The translations under genes were made by a program, and so were the position numbers. A DNA stretch of 64,000 bases. Source: Peptostreptococcaceae bacterium (GTDB lineage Bacteria; Bacillota; Clostridia; Peptostreptococcales; Peptostreptococcaceae). The notes under the pieces were generated by a model. The model was not told where the DNA came from, searched no databases, and saw nothing but the letters and a program-made list of their open reading frames with translations. Positions within the stretch are counted from its first letter, which is position 1. Each line of letters starts with the position of its first letter. The stretch lies in the NCBI GenBank assembly GCA_025210335.1, contig JAOARY010000050.1, positions 47,743-111,742 on the forward strand, given 5' to 3'. Below, in pieces: positions 1 to 8,112 of the stretch.

Positions 1-834
1 ATTATTTTTTATAGCACGACCTGGCATTCCAAGTGGGCTTTTTATTACTTTTATTTTTTCTTTTAAACTATCAATATAAGCTTTTTTAAAATTAATATGA
101 GCATCACATTCATCTGTTGCAACAAATCTAGATCCCATTTGTACTCCACTTGCACCTAATTTTAAAAATTTAGCAATATCTTTTCCATCAAAAATACCAC
201 CAGCAGCTATTACAGGTATTTTAACATTGTATTTTTCTTGGAATGGTTTTATTGCATCTAAAACTTCAGTAACTAGTTCTTCTAAAGATGGCAGAGGTGA
301 TTTTGATAAAGTTTCTTCACTAAAACCTAAATGGCCACCTGCTAAAGGTCCCTCAACTATAAGAGCATCAGGTAAGTAATCGTATTTTCTTTTCCATGAT
401 TTTGTTATTGTTGAAGCAGCTTTTCCAGATGATACAATTGGTATGATTTTAGTATTACTTCCTTTTACTAAACCAGGTAAGCTTAGTGGTAGACCAGCTC
501 CTGATATTATAACATCAACCTTTTCTTTAACAGCAGCTAAGACCATTTCTTTATAATTATTAGCAGCACTAAGCATATTAATTCCAATTGGATTTTTTGT
601 AAGAGCTTTTGCTTTTTTAATTTCTTTTATAAGACCTGTTAAATTAGCATTATCATTATCCTTTTCAAAATTATCTTCCTCGTATCCAATTTGTACGGCT
701 GATATGATACCAAGCCCACCTTTATTAGATACTGCACTTGCTAAAGAACTTTTTGATACACCAATACCCATACCACCTTGAATTATAGGTATTTTTATAG
801 ATATATTCCCTAAATTTAAAGAATTTAATTTCAT
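1..834 (-). CDS. NAD(P)H-dependent flavin oxidoreductase / nitronate monooxygenase family (3' end cut by window)
   Basis: The minus-strand reading frame is open from the ATG at 834 to the window edge, 278 codons without a stop, so the C-terminus is missing. A good Shine-Dalgarno (AAGGAG) lies just upstream of the ATG. The start reads MKLNSLNLGNISIKIPIIQG, followed by GGMGIGVS, the N-terminal FMN-binding pattern of the 2-nitropropane dioxygenase/FabK TIM-barrel family. Later hallmarks are VDVIISGAG, EGPLAGGHLG, IPVIAAGGI and GVQMGSRFVAT, ending at SPLGMPGRAIKN. Members oxidise alkyl nitronates or reduce enoyl-ACP; without the neighbours to the left I cannot choose between them. No fatty-acid genes are visible beside it here. 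Confidence 0.88.
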   Translation of the reverse strand, partial: MKLNSLNLGNISIKIPIIQGGMGIGVSKSSLASAVSNKGGLGIISAVQIGYEEDNFEKDNDNANLTGLIKEIKKAKALTKNPIGINMLSAANNYKEMVLAAVKEKVDVIISGAGLPLSLPGLVKGSNTKIIPIVSSGKAASTITKSWKRKYDYLPDALIVEGPLAGGHLGFSEETLSKSPLPSLEELVTEVLDAIKPFQEKYNVKIPVIAAGGIFDGKDIAKFLKLGASGVQMGSRFVATDECDAHINFKKAYIDSLKEKIKVIKSPLGMPGRAIKNN

Positions 835-978
835 TTTTAATTCTCAACTCCTTAAAAATTATTATGAGATAATAATACCACATACTAAAAATTAATTAAA
901 CATATTTCGCAAAAATAAAAATAAAAAACCGTTATTTTGTAAAGAATTATTAAAAAATATAGAAATATCAGAAAAAAA

Positions 979-987
979 TGTTATAAT
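979..987 (+). promoter_or_regulatory. Extended -10 promoter element for pepT
   Basis: TG-T-TATAAT, an extended -10, lies 55 bases before the pepT start. No good -35 is visible at the usual distance, which fits an extended -10 promoter. Confidence 0.45.
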
Positions 988-1041
988 GATTGTGTAAAAT
1001 ATTTTTGATATATAAAACTTTTATAATTAGGGGGTAATTAT

Positions 1042-2271
1042 ATGAAGAAGAATGTTAAGGAAAGATTTTTGGAGTACATAAAATGGGATACTAAATCAGA
1101 TGAGGAAAATTTAAACTGTCCAAGTTCAAATGGACAAATGGAATTTGCAAAGTTTTTAGTTGAAGAGATAAAAAATATTGGTATTAAAGATGTATCATTG
1201 GATGAAAATGGTTATATAATAGCAAATATAGAAGGGGAATTAAAAAATGTTCCTAAAGTAGCTTTTATAGCTCATATGGACACTGCTCCTGATATGGATG
1301 GTAAATGCATTGATCCTCAAATAATAGAAAATTACAATGGTGAAGATATAATATTAAATAAGGAAAATAATATTATATTATCAAATAGAGATTTTCCTGA
1401 ACTTAAGAATTACAAAGGAAAAACTTTAATAACAACAAGAGGAAATACATTACTTGGTGCAGATGATAAAGCTGGTATAAGTGAGATAATTACTGCTGTT
1501 GAAAATATAATAAATAGTGATTTAAAACATGGTGATATTAAAATTGCATTTACACCTGATGAAGAAATTGGACGTGGGGCAGATAAGTTTAATGTAGAAA
1601 AACTAGATGCAGATTTTGCGTATACTATAGATGGTGGAGAAATTGGAGAACTTGAATATGAAAACTTTAATGCTGCTGTTTGTAAAATTGCTATAAATGG
1701 TAGAAATGTTCATCCTGGTTCAGCTAAAGATAAAATGGTAAATTCAATAGAACTTGCTATGGAATTTAATTCTATGTTGCCAAATGTTCAAAAACCAGAA
1801 CATACTGAGCATTATGAAGGATTTTATCATTTGATAGATTTTAAAGGTAGTGTTGAAAAAACAGATTTGACATATATAATAAGAGATCATTGTATGGATA
1901 AATTCAATAAGAAAAAAGAATTAATAGAAGATGTTACTAAATACCTAGGTATAAAATATGAAAATGCTAAGATTGATGTAAATTTAAAAGATCAATATTA
2001 TAATATGAAAGAAAAAATTGAACCTGTAAAATACATTGTGGATATAGCTAAGGAAGCTATGATTGATGCACAAGTAGAGCCTAATATAAAACCTATAAGA
2101 GGAGGAACTGATGGAGCGAGACTTTCATTTATGGGTCTGCCAACTCCGAATATATTTACAGGTGGTCATAATTTCCATGGTAAATATGAATATATACCAG
2201 TTGAATCAATGGAAAAAACAGTAGAAGTTATATCAAATATAGTTAAAAATGTTTCAAAATTAAGCAAATAA
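1042..2271 (+). CDS. pepT: Peptidase T (tripeptide aminopeptidase)
   Basis: Cytosolic dinuclear-zinc M20B aminopeptidase that removes the N-terminal residue of tripeptides. The 409-residue length matches the family. Visible M20 metal and catalytic motifs are AHMDTAPD (H78, D80), LLGADDKAG, FTPDEEIGRGAD (catalytic Glu pair), YTIDGG, HPGSAKDKMVNS and near the C-terminus GGTDGARLSFMGLP followed by GGHNFHG. The ATG is preceded by AGGGGG. It stands alone, with its own extended -10 promoter and a terminator downstream. Its likely role is recycling peptides imported or released by proteolysis. Confidence 0.97.
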   Translation: MKKNVKERFLEYIKWDTKSDEENLNCPSSNGQMEFAKFLVEEIKNIGIKDVSLDENGYIIANIEGELKNVPKVAFIAHMDTAPDMDGKCIDPQIIENYNGEDIILNKENNIILSNRDFPELKNYKGKTLITTRGNTLLGADDKAGISEIITAVENIINSDLKHGDIKIAFTPDEEIGRGADKFNVEKLDADFAYTIDGGEIGELEYENFNAAVCKIAINGRNVHPGSAKDKMVNSIELAMEFNSMLPNVQKPEHTEHYEGFYHLIDFKGSVEKTDLTYIIRDHCMDKFNKKKELIEDVTKYLGIKYENAKIDVNLKDQYYNMKEKIEPVKYIVDIAKEAMIDAQVEPNIKPIRGGTDGARLSFMGLPTPNIFTGGHNFHGKYEYIPVESMEKTVEVISNIVKNVSKLSK

Positions 2272-2294
2272 TTAAACATATAAAATATGGACAT

Positions 2295-2345
2295 AAAAGC
2301 CTTTGAAGATAAATTTTAAGATTTATTTTTAAAGGTTTTTTTGTT
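2295..2345 (+). terminator. Intrinsic terminator after pepT
   Basis: Arms AAAAGCCTTTGAAGATAAA and TTTATTTTTAAAGGTTTTTT pair imperfectly (some G-U) and are followed by a T-rich run. Confidence 0.6.
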
Positions 2346-2438
2346 TTTCTATGTTAAAATATTAATAATATCTTTTTTGGTTTAAATTGATGAATTTTAG
2401 GTATAAATAAAATGTTTGTGTAAAGTGGGAGTGTAAGA

Positions 2439-2693
2439 ATGTTTTTTAAAATTTATTTAATTATTATTAACGTGGTAGCATTTTTTGTTGTCAAAAGTGA
2501 TAAAAGAAAAGCAATTAAAAATAAGTTTAGAATAAGTGAAAAAAATTTATTTTTAATTTCAATTTTAGGAGGGAGTATAGGATTTTATATTGGAATGAAT
2601 TATTTTAGACATAAGACAAATAAGACTAAATTTAAAATAGGCATACCTTTTTTAATGCTTGTTCAGATTATTCTTTTATCATTCTTTGTTTAA
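2439..2693 (+). CDS. DUF1294 family small membrane protein
   Basis: An 84-residue protein with three hydrophobic segments (about residues 3-18, 36-55 and 66-83). It carries the DUF1294 signature: SDKRKAI, then ILGGSIGFYIGMNYFRHKT and FKIGIPFL. The family is widespread in Firmicutes and has no established function. GGGAG lies 7 bases before the ATG. The gap to the next gene is 24 bases, so it probably shares a transcript with the degenerate GGDEF gene. Confidence 0.85.
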   Translation: MFFKIYLIIINVVAFFVVKSDKRKAIKNKFRISEKNLFLISILGGSIGFYIGMNYFRHKTNKTKFKIGIPFLMLVQIILLSFFV

Positions 2694-2717
2694 TGTTTTT
2701 TTAAGAAGGTGGGGTAA

Positions 2718-3554
2718 ATGTTTTTTAAAGATTATTTTGACGGTGATTTTTTGCATTTTGAATGGAATAAGAACTTAGATCTTGTATATAAAAGGAATAT
2801 ATCAAAAGAGGATTTAAATGAATTTAAAAAATTTTTTAATTTAAAAGATTTTTTAAATTCAAATTGTATACAAAAAAATAAGAGTGTTTTTTTAAAAGAA
2901 AGTGGAGAGATGTTTAAATTTTTATTAAAAAAAGAGGGAAATTTAAAATTATTGGGTCATAAAATTACATATGATGATATTTTAAATTTTGATATCAAAC
3001 AAAGCGAAACAAATGTTTGTAAAAAAGATGATTTTTTATCAAATAGCTTTAAAAAAGAAATTTCTTTGAATGATGAAATAGAAAAATTACAATTTATATT
3101 AAAAAAGCAAAAGAAATTCATAAAAGCACAAAAGGAAATATTCCAAAATATAAGCATAGTAGATCCTGTAACGATGTTATATAATAGAAAATATTTTTAT
3201 GAAAAGCTTGAAAGTGAGCTCTTAAAAGCAAAAGCCTTTGAGTATAAAATAATGAAAACTTATTTAAAAGTGAGGAATTTAAAAGAGTTAAATAAAGAAA
3301 AAGGCGTGTATTATGCAGATGATATATTAAAGACAATATCAAAAAGTATCAAAAAGAGAAGTAGAAAAGATTTAGACTATTCTTTTAGAATTGGGTCTAA
3401 AGAATTTATAATAATTAGCAAAGACATAGATATTAAGGATTTACAAATTAAGTATGATGATATGGCAAAAGAGCTAAAAAACAAGAGAAATATAGATTTA
3501 ATGATGAATATAAATGAGATTGATTTAGAACAAAATCTTGAAAATATAATATAA
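2718..3554 (+). CDS. Degenerate GGDEF-domain protein
   Basis: A 278-residue cytosolic protein. The first ~110 residues match nothing I recognise. A lysine-rich helix, probably coiled coil, spans about 115-145. It leads into a C-terminal GGDEF-like domain: VDPVTMLYNRKYFYEKL is the typical domain entry. The signature itself reads RIGSKEFIII, so GGDEF is replaced by GSKEF, and the usual substrate Asp/Asn pattern is not obvious. A diguanylate cyclase with this site should be inactive, so a c-di-GMP- or partner-binding role is more likely. The gene follows DUF1294 by 24 bases with SD AAGGTGGGG. No transmembrane segment is seen. Confidence 0.75.
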   Translation: MFFKDYFDGDFLHFEWNKNLDLVYKRNISKEDLNEFKKFFNLKDFLNSNCIQKNKSVFLKESGEMFKFLLKKEGNLKLLGHKITYDDILNFDIKQSETNVCKKDDFLSNSFKKEISLNDEIEKLQFILKKQKKFIKAQKEIFQNISIVDPVTMLYNRKYFYEKLESELLKAKAFEYKIMKTYLKVRNLKELNKEKGVYYADDILKTISKSIKKRSRKDLDYSFRIGSKEFIIISKDIDIKDLQIKYDDMAKELKNKRNIDLMMNINEIDLEQNLENII

Positions 3555-3594
3555 ACTTTTAAAAGAAAACGATTTTTAAAAATAAATAATAGCA

Positions 3595-3637
3595 TTTAGC
3601 ATATAAATTTAAATATATTATAAATTTATATGCTAAA
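3595..3637. repeat. Perfect 17-bp inverted repeat between the GGDEF and antiporter genes
   Basis: TTTAGCATATAAATTTA at 3595-3611 is exactly inverted at 3621-3637 around a 9-base loop. A T-tract is lacking on the plus side, so terminator function is uncertain; a dyad operator or processing site is also possible. Confidence 0.6.
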
Positions 3638-3692
3638 TTAATTTAATCGTAAAATTTAGCTTAAAAACACCTTGTTTAGACTTATATAGAGT

Positions 3693-3721
3693 TTTACTTA
3701 TTTTATTAATAGCAATATTAT
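3693..3721 (+). promoter_or_regulatory. Sigma-A-type promoter for the antiporter operon
   Basis: TTTACT, 17-base spacer, TATTAT. It sits 42 bases before the antiporter start. Confidence 0.5.
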
Positions 3722-3762
3722 AGAATATGTTGAAATTTTAATAAGGCAAAGAGGTGTTTTTT

Positions 3763-4962
3763 ATGTTTAGTTTTAATTTAGCTACGTATATGAATCCGTT
3801 TATGAGCATATCGATAGCATTAATTGTAGGAATATTATTTGGGCAATTGGTTAATAAATTTAAAATACCAGCTGTTGCTGGGTATATAATCGCAGGACTT
3901 ATAATAGGAATTTCTGGTTTAAAAATTATTGATGATAATATGATAGAAACAGTATCATTCATAAGTGATTTTGCACTTGGAATAGTAGCTTTTAATATAG
4001 GTAGTGAACTTAAATTCTCAAAGGTAAAAAAGCTTGGGAAATCTATATTTACAATAGCTTTATTTGAGGCTTTTGGAGCATTTTTATTAGTGAGTCTATC
4101 TACATATTTTTTAATAAGAGATATAGGTATAGCAATAATTTTGGGTGCAGTATCATCAGCAACAGCACCAGCAGCTACTGTTATGGTATTAAAAGAATAT
4201 AAATCAAAAGGAGATTTAACAAGTACTTTACTTGGAGTAGTTGCAGTTGATGATGGGATTTGTCTTATTATATACGCATTAGCATCATCTATTGCGAAAG
4301 TATTTATATTAAATGAACATATAACAGCATACAAGGTTGTATTTCATCCTGTAATAGAGATTGTTTTTTCGATAGTTTCAGGAGGATTACTTGGTATAAT
4401 GCTATCATTCTTTATGAGTAAAGCTAAGAAAAATAGTGAAATATTAAGTTTTTGTATAGGATTTATAATTCTTTGTGTAGGAATAGCACTAAAGTTTAAA
4501 TTATCACCACTTTTATGTGCAATGTCATTAGGTATTTTGGTTGCTAATGTATCTAATAAATCAAGAATTGTATTTGATGGACTTGAAAAATTTTCACCAC
4601 CTGTAATTGGAGTATTTTTCGTAATGGCTGGTTCAAGATTAGATATATCATTACTTCCTAAGATAGGAACTATAGGAGTATTTTATTTAGTCTTTAGAAT
4701 AATAGGTAAGGTATTTGGAGCTTCATTTGGAGCAAGATTATCAAAATCTCCAGAAAATGTTAAGAAATATATAGGTTATGGATTATTGTCTCAAGTTGGG
4801 GTTGCAGTTGGTTTAGCTATTATAGTCAGCAAAGAATTTGCGGGAACTGATCTTGGTAGTATGGTAATTACAATATTACTTGCAACGACGATAATAACAG
4901 AAATAATAGGACCAATAGCTACAAAAACAGTTATATTAAAATCTGGAGAAGCAAAAAATTAA
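3763..4962 (+). CDS. CPA2-family cation/proton antiporter (Kef-type)
   Basis: A 399-residue integral membrane protein with 12-13 hydrophobic segments across its length, as in the Na+/H+ exchanger domain of monovalent cation:proton antiporter-2 proteins. Typical features are IPAVAGYIIAGLIIGISGL, a conserved-region VVAVDDGICLIIYAL with the acidic ion-site Asp pair, and GLLSQVGVAVGLA. There is no C-terminal RCK/TrkA-N domain, so gating may come from another protein. ATG 3763 is chosen because the SD AGAGGTG ends 6 bases upstream; a GTG at 3754 lies inside that SD. The next gene, encoding a PII-like protein, follows at 21 bases and is a plausible regulatory partner. The ion is not deducible. Confidence 0.88.
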   Translation: MFSFNLATYMNPFMSISIALIVGILFGQLVNKFKIPAVAGYIIAGLIIGISGLKIIDDNMIETVSFISDFALGIVAFNIGSELKFSKVKKLGKSIFTIALFEAFGAFLLVSLSTYFLIRDIGIAIILGAVSSATAPAATVMVLKEYKSKGDLTSTLLGVVAVDDGICLIIYALASSIAKVFILNEHITAYKVVFHPVIEIVFSIVSGGLLGIMLSFFMSKAKKNSEILSFCIGFIILCVGIALKFKLSPLLCAMSLGILVANVSNKSRIVFDGLEKFSPPVIGVFFVMAGSRLDISLLPKIGTIGVFYLVFRIIGKVFGASFGARLSKSPENVKKYIGYGLLSQVGVAVGLAIIVSKEFAGTDLGSMVITILLATTIITEIIGPIATKTVILKSGEAKN

Positions 4963-4983
4963 TTTTATAAGAGGGTGACTTTC

Positions 4984-5331
4984 TTGAACAATAAATATGC
5001 ATTATTTCTTATATTAAATGATGTTGATAAATTAGATGTTATTTTGGAAAAATTATTTGAAATTAAAGTGGGTGCAACGGTTGTAGATGGTGTAGGTATG
5101 AGTAAGATGCTTATAGATCACGATGTTGAAATACCTCTATTTTCAAGTATAAGAAAATTAATTGATGGAGATAGACCATTTAACAAAATTATAATGAGTG
5201 TAATAAGAGATGAAAATAAATTAAATACAGCAAAAGATATAATAATGAAAGAGCTTGATGGCATAAAAAATCCAGGTGTTGGATTTATGTTTATAATGCC
5301 TGTTATAGAATGTTATGGATTTGGTGTTTAG
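4984..5331 (+). CDS. PII-like small regulatory protein linked to the antiporter
   Basis: A 115-residue protein whose pattern (YALFLILNDVDKLDVILEKL, VVDGVGMSKM, FNKIIMSVI, then an amphipathic helix and GVGFMFIMPVIECYGF) fits a ferredoxin-like PII/CutA-type trimer fold. The TTG at 4984 is used because GAGGGTG is centred 6 bases upstream; the GTG at 4975 is part of that SD. It is co-transcribed with the CPA2 antiporter and ends at a bidirectional terminator. By analogy with other transporter-linked PII-like proteins it may sense a nucleotide and control the antiporter; that is inference. I cannot see the classical T-loop tyrosine of GlnB. Confidence 0.65.
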   Translation: MNNKYALFLILNDVDKLDVILEKLFEIKVGATVVDGVGMSKMLIDHDVEIPLFSSIRKLIDGDRPFNKIIMSVIRDENKLNTAKDIIMKELDGIKNPGVGFMFIMPVIECYGFGV

Positions 5332-5340
5332 GATAAAGAT

Positions 5341-5383
5341 AAAAAAAGATTAAAAACCTTATAAGGTTTTTAATCTTTTTTTT
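5341..5383. terminator. Bidirectional intrinsic terminator
   Basis: AAAAAGATTAAAAACCTT and its exact inverse flank a 2-base centre, with A and T runs on both sides. It serves the antiporter operon (plus) and the nadK-yfcE operon (minus). Confidence 0.9.
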
Positions 5384-5925
5384 TAATATTCTAAGACTTG
5401 GATAATTGATTTTGTATTTATGTCTATAAGAGATATATGTGAATCATCTATTATTGCTACTGAATGACTGTCATCTTTAGGTAAAGATGTACTACCAGGA
5501 TTTAAAACAATTAAATTATTATCTTTTCTTAATTCTTTTATATGAGTATGACCATAGATGAATATATCGCAATTTAAGTTTTTAGCTTGAGCAATAAGTT
5601 CATTTAATGGTTTTTTATATCCATGACATAGAAATATTTTTTTTCCTTCTATACTTAAAAATACATAAGGGCTTTGTATTGGATGATTTAAAACCATCTG
5701 GTCAACATCACTATCACAATTTCCTCTTGTAAAGAATAAATTATCTAAATCATTTATTTTATTTGCAACACTTTTTGGGTCATAGCCTTTAGGTAAAGGA
5801 TTTCTAGGTCCATGATATAATATATCACCACCATGAATTATATAATCACAATCATTTAATACTTCAAAAGCTTTTTCAACATAAAAAAAACTCCCATGTG
5901 TATCGCTTAAAACACCAATTTTCAT
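5383..5925 (-). CDS. yfcE: YfcE-type metallophosphodiesterase
   Basis: A 180-residue calcineurin-like phosphoesterase, close to the 184-residue E. coli YfcE. The metal ligands appear in order: GVLSDTHGS (D, H), IIHGGDILYHGPRN (D), FTRGNCDSD (N), FLCHGYK (H) and IYGHTHIKEL (H-x-H). It should hydrolyse phosphodiesters with Mn2+; the physiological substrate is unknown. The SD TAGGAGGG overlaps the stop codon of nadK upstream, so the two genes are very likely co-transcribed and translationally coupled. Confidence 0.93.
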   Translation of the reverse strand: MKIGVLSDTHGSFFYVEKAFEVLNDCDYIIHGGDILYHGPRNPLPKGYDPKSVANKINDLDNLFFTRGNCDSDVDQMVLNHPIQSPYVFLSIEGKKIFLCHGYKKPLNELIAQAKNLNCDIFIYGHTHIKELRKDNNLIVLNPGSTSLPKDDSHSVAIIDDSHISLIDINTKSIIQVLEY

Positions 5926-5936
5926 AATTAACCCTC

Positions 5937-6737
5937 CTATAAGAATTTTTCAGACACTTTAGTCCAAAAATCGTAATCTTTAAATCTAAGCAGATTTATA
6001 TCCATTTGAGATGTTGTTATCTCTATTTTTACTATTTCTTCATGTTTATGCTCTATTCCATCTGCACTAACTAAAATTGAATTTTCAAATCTATATTCTG
6101 GAAAAATTTTTATTGTAGCATCATGCGGTAAGATTACACTCGATGTAAAAGATCTATATGCATTTGTATTTATGGGAGATAAAGGTGTAATTTGCAATAC
6201 CTTTATAGATGGGTCGACTATGCTTCCGCCTGATGAATAATTATAAGCGGTTGAACCAGAAGGTGTTGATATGATTATACCATCTCCACTAAAATTCTGA
6301 ATCATTTTATCATTTACAGATATATTCATGTGTATTGTTCTTGATTTGTCACCTTTTATTACAATTTCATTTATACCAATTGCATTTACACAATGAGTTC
6401 TTGTGCAAATAGAAGCTTCCACTGGATTTATTTTTTGTATATAATATTCTTTTTTTAAATATAAATCTAAGAAAGTATCAATATTATATGGATAAACTTC
6501 TTGAAAGAAACCTAAATGTCCAGTGTTTATACCAACAAAAGGCATTTGAGGAAAATCATAATTTCTTACAGCATTCAAAAAAGAGCCATCTCCACCAATA
6601 CAGATTGAAAGCTGAGCATTATCATCAAATTCTTTTGGAATTTTAAAATCTAAAGAATTTAATTTACTTATTAAATTTTTTTCTACTATTTTAGATTTTT
6701 CACTATTATTACTTAAAATATTTATAAGCTTTTGCAT
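5937..6737 (-). CDS. nadK: NAD kinase
   Basis: ATP- or polyphosphate-dependent kinase making NADP+ from NAD+ in the cytosol. At 266 residues it has the typical size. Motifs: CIGGDGSFLNAVR (the GGDG nucleotide loop), VGINTGHLGFFQE, and FSGDGIIISTPSGSTAYNYSSGG (cut here: the TPSGSTAY block binds NAD). The frame is open further upstream to 6917, but the ATG at 6737 has a strong GGAGGA at the right distance and begins MQKLINILSNNS, so the extension is rejected. A promoter (TTGTTA-17-TATTAT) lies about 30 bases upstream. It overlaps the yfcE SD downstream. Confidence 0.95.
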   Translation of the reverse strand: MQKLINILSNNSEKSKIVEKNLISKLNSLDFKIPKEFDDNAQLSICIGGDGSFLNAVRNYDFPQMPFVGINTGHLGFFQEVYPYNIDTFLDLYLKKEYYIQKINPVEASICTRTHCVNAIGINEIVIKGDKSRTIHMNISVNDKMIQNFSGDGIIISTPSGSTAYNYSSGGSIVDPSIKVLQITPLSPINTNAYRSFTSSVILPHDATIKIFPEYRFENSILVSADGIEHKHEEIVKIEITTSQMDINLLRFKDYDFWTKVSEKFL

Positions 6738-6768
6738 TTTATTCCTCCGTAATAAACTTATATATACT

Positions 6769-6797
6769 ATAATACACAAGCTTATTCTAACTAACAA
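6769..6797 (-). promoter_or_regulatory. Promoter of nadK-yfcE
   Basis: On the minus strand TTGTTA and TATTAT are separated by 17 bases. The predicted leader before the nadK ATG is about 25 nt. Confidence 0.55.
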
Positions 6798-6815
6798 GTT
6801 TTTTATAATAAAAAG

Positions 6816-6844
6816 TTGAATAATGATGAATATAAGTGTAAAAT
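6816..6844 (+). promoter_or_regulatory. Promoter of the chorismate mutase gene
   Basis: TTGAAT, 17 bases, TAAAAT. It is divergent from and about 20 bases from the nadK -35. Confidence 0.45.
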
Positions 6845-6901
6845 TATTTAGTAAAATACTAATTTTTTTAGATGGGTTATGATTTTGAAAGGACGATTTA
6901 A

Positions 6902-7177
6902 TTGAATATAAATTCATATAGAAAAGAAATAGATATAATAGACAAAGAAATAGTAAAATTATTTGAACAAAGACTTGATATTGTAGAAAAAATTTTAGAG
7001 TATAAGGTAGAAAAAAATTTGGATGTAAAGGATGAAGATAGAGAAATTATTGTTTTAGAAAATGCAGTAAAAAACTCAAAGAGTGAATATAAAAGTTATT
7101 GTAAAGATTTGATGAAATATATAATGGATTTGAGTAAAAAATATCAATTTTTAAAGAAGGGATTAAATGATGATTAG
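6902..7177 (+). CDS. aroQ: Monofunctional chorismate mutase, AroQ class
   Basis: A 91-residue all-helical AroQ-type chorismate mutase, converting chorismate to prephenate for Phe/Tyr synthesis. The N-terminal helix NSYRKEIDIIDKEIVKLFEQR with the following VEKILEYKV carries the expected Arg and Lys active-site positions, and DREIIVLEN matches the middle helix. It starts at TTG 6902 after a GAAAGGA SD. It overlaps the downstream pseudouridine synthase by 11 bases, so the two are coupled although their functions are unrelated. Confidence 0.85.
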   Translation: MNINSYRKEIDIIDKEIVKLFEQRLDIVEKILEYKVEKNLDVKDEDREIIVLENAVKNSKSEYKSYCKDLMKYIMDLSKKYQFLKKGLNDD

Positions 7178-8081
7178 AGAAGAACTTCAAAAATATAATA
7201 AGATAGTTTATGAAAATAAGGATAAGAAAGAATTAAAAACAATATTAAAAGATGAAATCAATTTATCTTCAAGGCTTATAAATAAATTAAAAAAGAACAA
7301 TAAAATTTTTGTAAATAATAAAAAAAGAAAATTAGATGATATTATCAAAAAAAATGATATTGTTGAAATTATATTAGAAGAAGAAAAAAATGAATATGAT
7401 AAAAATAAGATGAATTTAAATATAATATATGAAGATTATGACTTATTAATATTAAACAAAGAGCCATATATAGTTGTGCATCCAACGAAATCACATAAAA
7501 ATGAAACAATTGCAAATGGACTATGTCATTATTTGTATGAAGATAAAAAGGAAAATTGTAAAATACGATTTATAAATAGATTAGATATGAATACATCTGG
7601 ACTTTTAATTATAGGTAAAAATAGTTATGCACAACATATTTTATCTTTAGATATGAAAGAAGATAAGGTTGAAAAAAAATACTATGCTTTAGTACATGGA
7701 AATTTAAAAGAAAAAGAATTTAAAATAGATAAACCTATATATAAAGATGAAGACAGTATAAAGAGGGTTGTAGATAAAAGAGGACAAAGATGCATAACTA
7801 ATGTAAAAGTAGTAGAAGAATATAATAATTATTCTCTTTTAGAACTTGGATTAGAAACAGGAAGGACACATCAAATAAGAGTACATTTGTCACATATAGG
7901 AAATCCTATAGTGGGGGATGAACTTTATGGTAAAGAAAATGATGATTTGATGAAAAGACAAGCTTTACATGCTTATTATTTAAAATTTTTAAGACCTAGA
8001 ACCAAAGAAATTTTGGAACTTAAAGTAGAATTACCTAAAGATATAAAAAATGCTATAAATAAAATAAAAAATGATAATTAA
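7167..8081 (+). CDS. RluA-family rRNA/tRNA pseudouridine synthase
   Basis: A 304-residue RluA-type enzyme. An N-terminal S4-like RNA-binding segment (LSSRLINKLKKNNKIFVNN, about 30-70) precedes the catalytic domain. The catalytic aspartate is in FINRLDMNTSGLLIIGKN, where the usual HRLD is NRLD; YYALVHGN and TGRTHQIRVHLSHIGNPIVGD are also canonical. The start ATG 7167 lies inside the end of aroQ, after AAGAAGG; ATG 7170 is an alternative. The target uridine cannot be told from sequence. A second, RluD-like paralogue lies at 25.6 kb. Confidence 0.9.
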   Translation: MMIREELQKYNKIVYENKDKKELKTILKDEINLSSRLINKLKKNNKIFVNNKKRKLDDIIKKNDIVEIILEEEKNEYDKNKMNLNIIYEDYDLLILNKEPYIVVHPTKSHKNETIANGLCHYLYEDKKENCKIRFINRLDMNTSGLLIIGKNSYAQHILSLDMKEDKVEKKYYALVHGNLKEKEFKIDKPIYKDEDSIKRVVDKRGQRCITNVKVVEEYNNYSLLELGLETGRTHQIRVHLSHIGNPIVGDELYGKENDDLMKRQALHAYYLKFLRPRTKEILELKVELPKDIKNAINKIKNDN

Positions 8082-8109
8082 AAAACAGCTTAAAGCTGTT
8101 TTTTTTTAT
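8082..8109. terminator. Bidirectional intrinsic terminator
   Basis: AAAACAGCTT/AAGCTGTTTT hairpin flanked by A and T runs, between the convergent pseudouridine synthase and acpP genes. Confidence 0.85.
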
Positions 8110-8112
8110 TAA

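Noticed and set aside
2868..2877. TTGTATACAA matching the pflB palindrome
   Set aside because: It lies inside the coding sequence of the GGDEF-like protein with no promoter around it; a related match in pyrR is also coding.
6738..6917. Upstream extension of nadK with a hydrophobic stretch
   Set aside because: The ATG at 6737 has a strong SD and a promoter just upstream; the extension overlaps the divergent chorismate mutase start.
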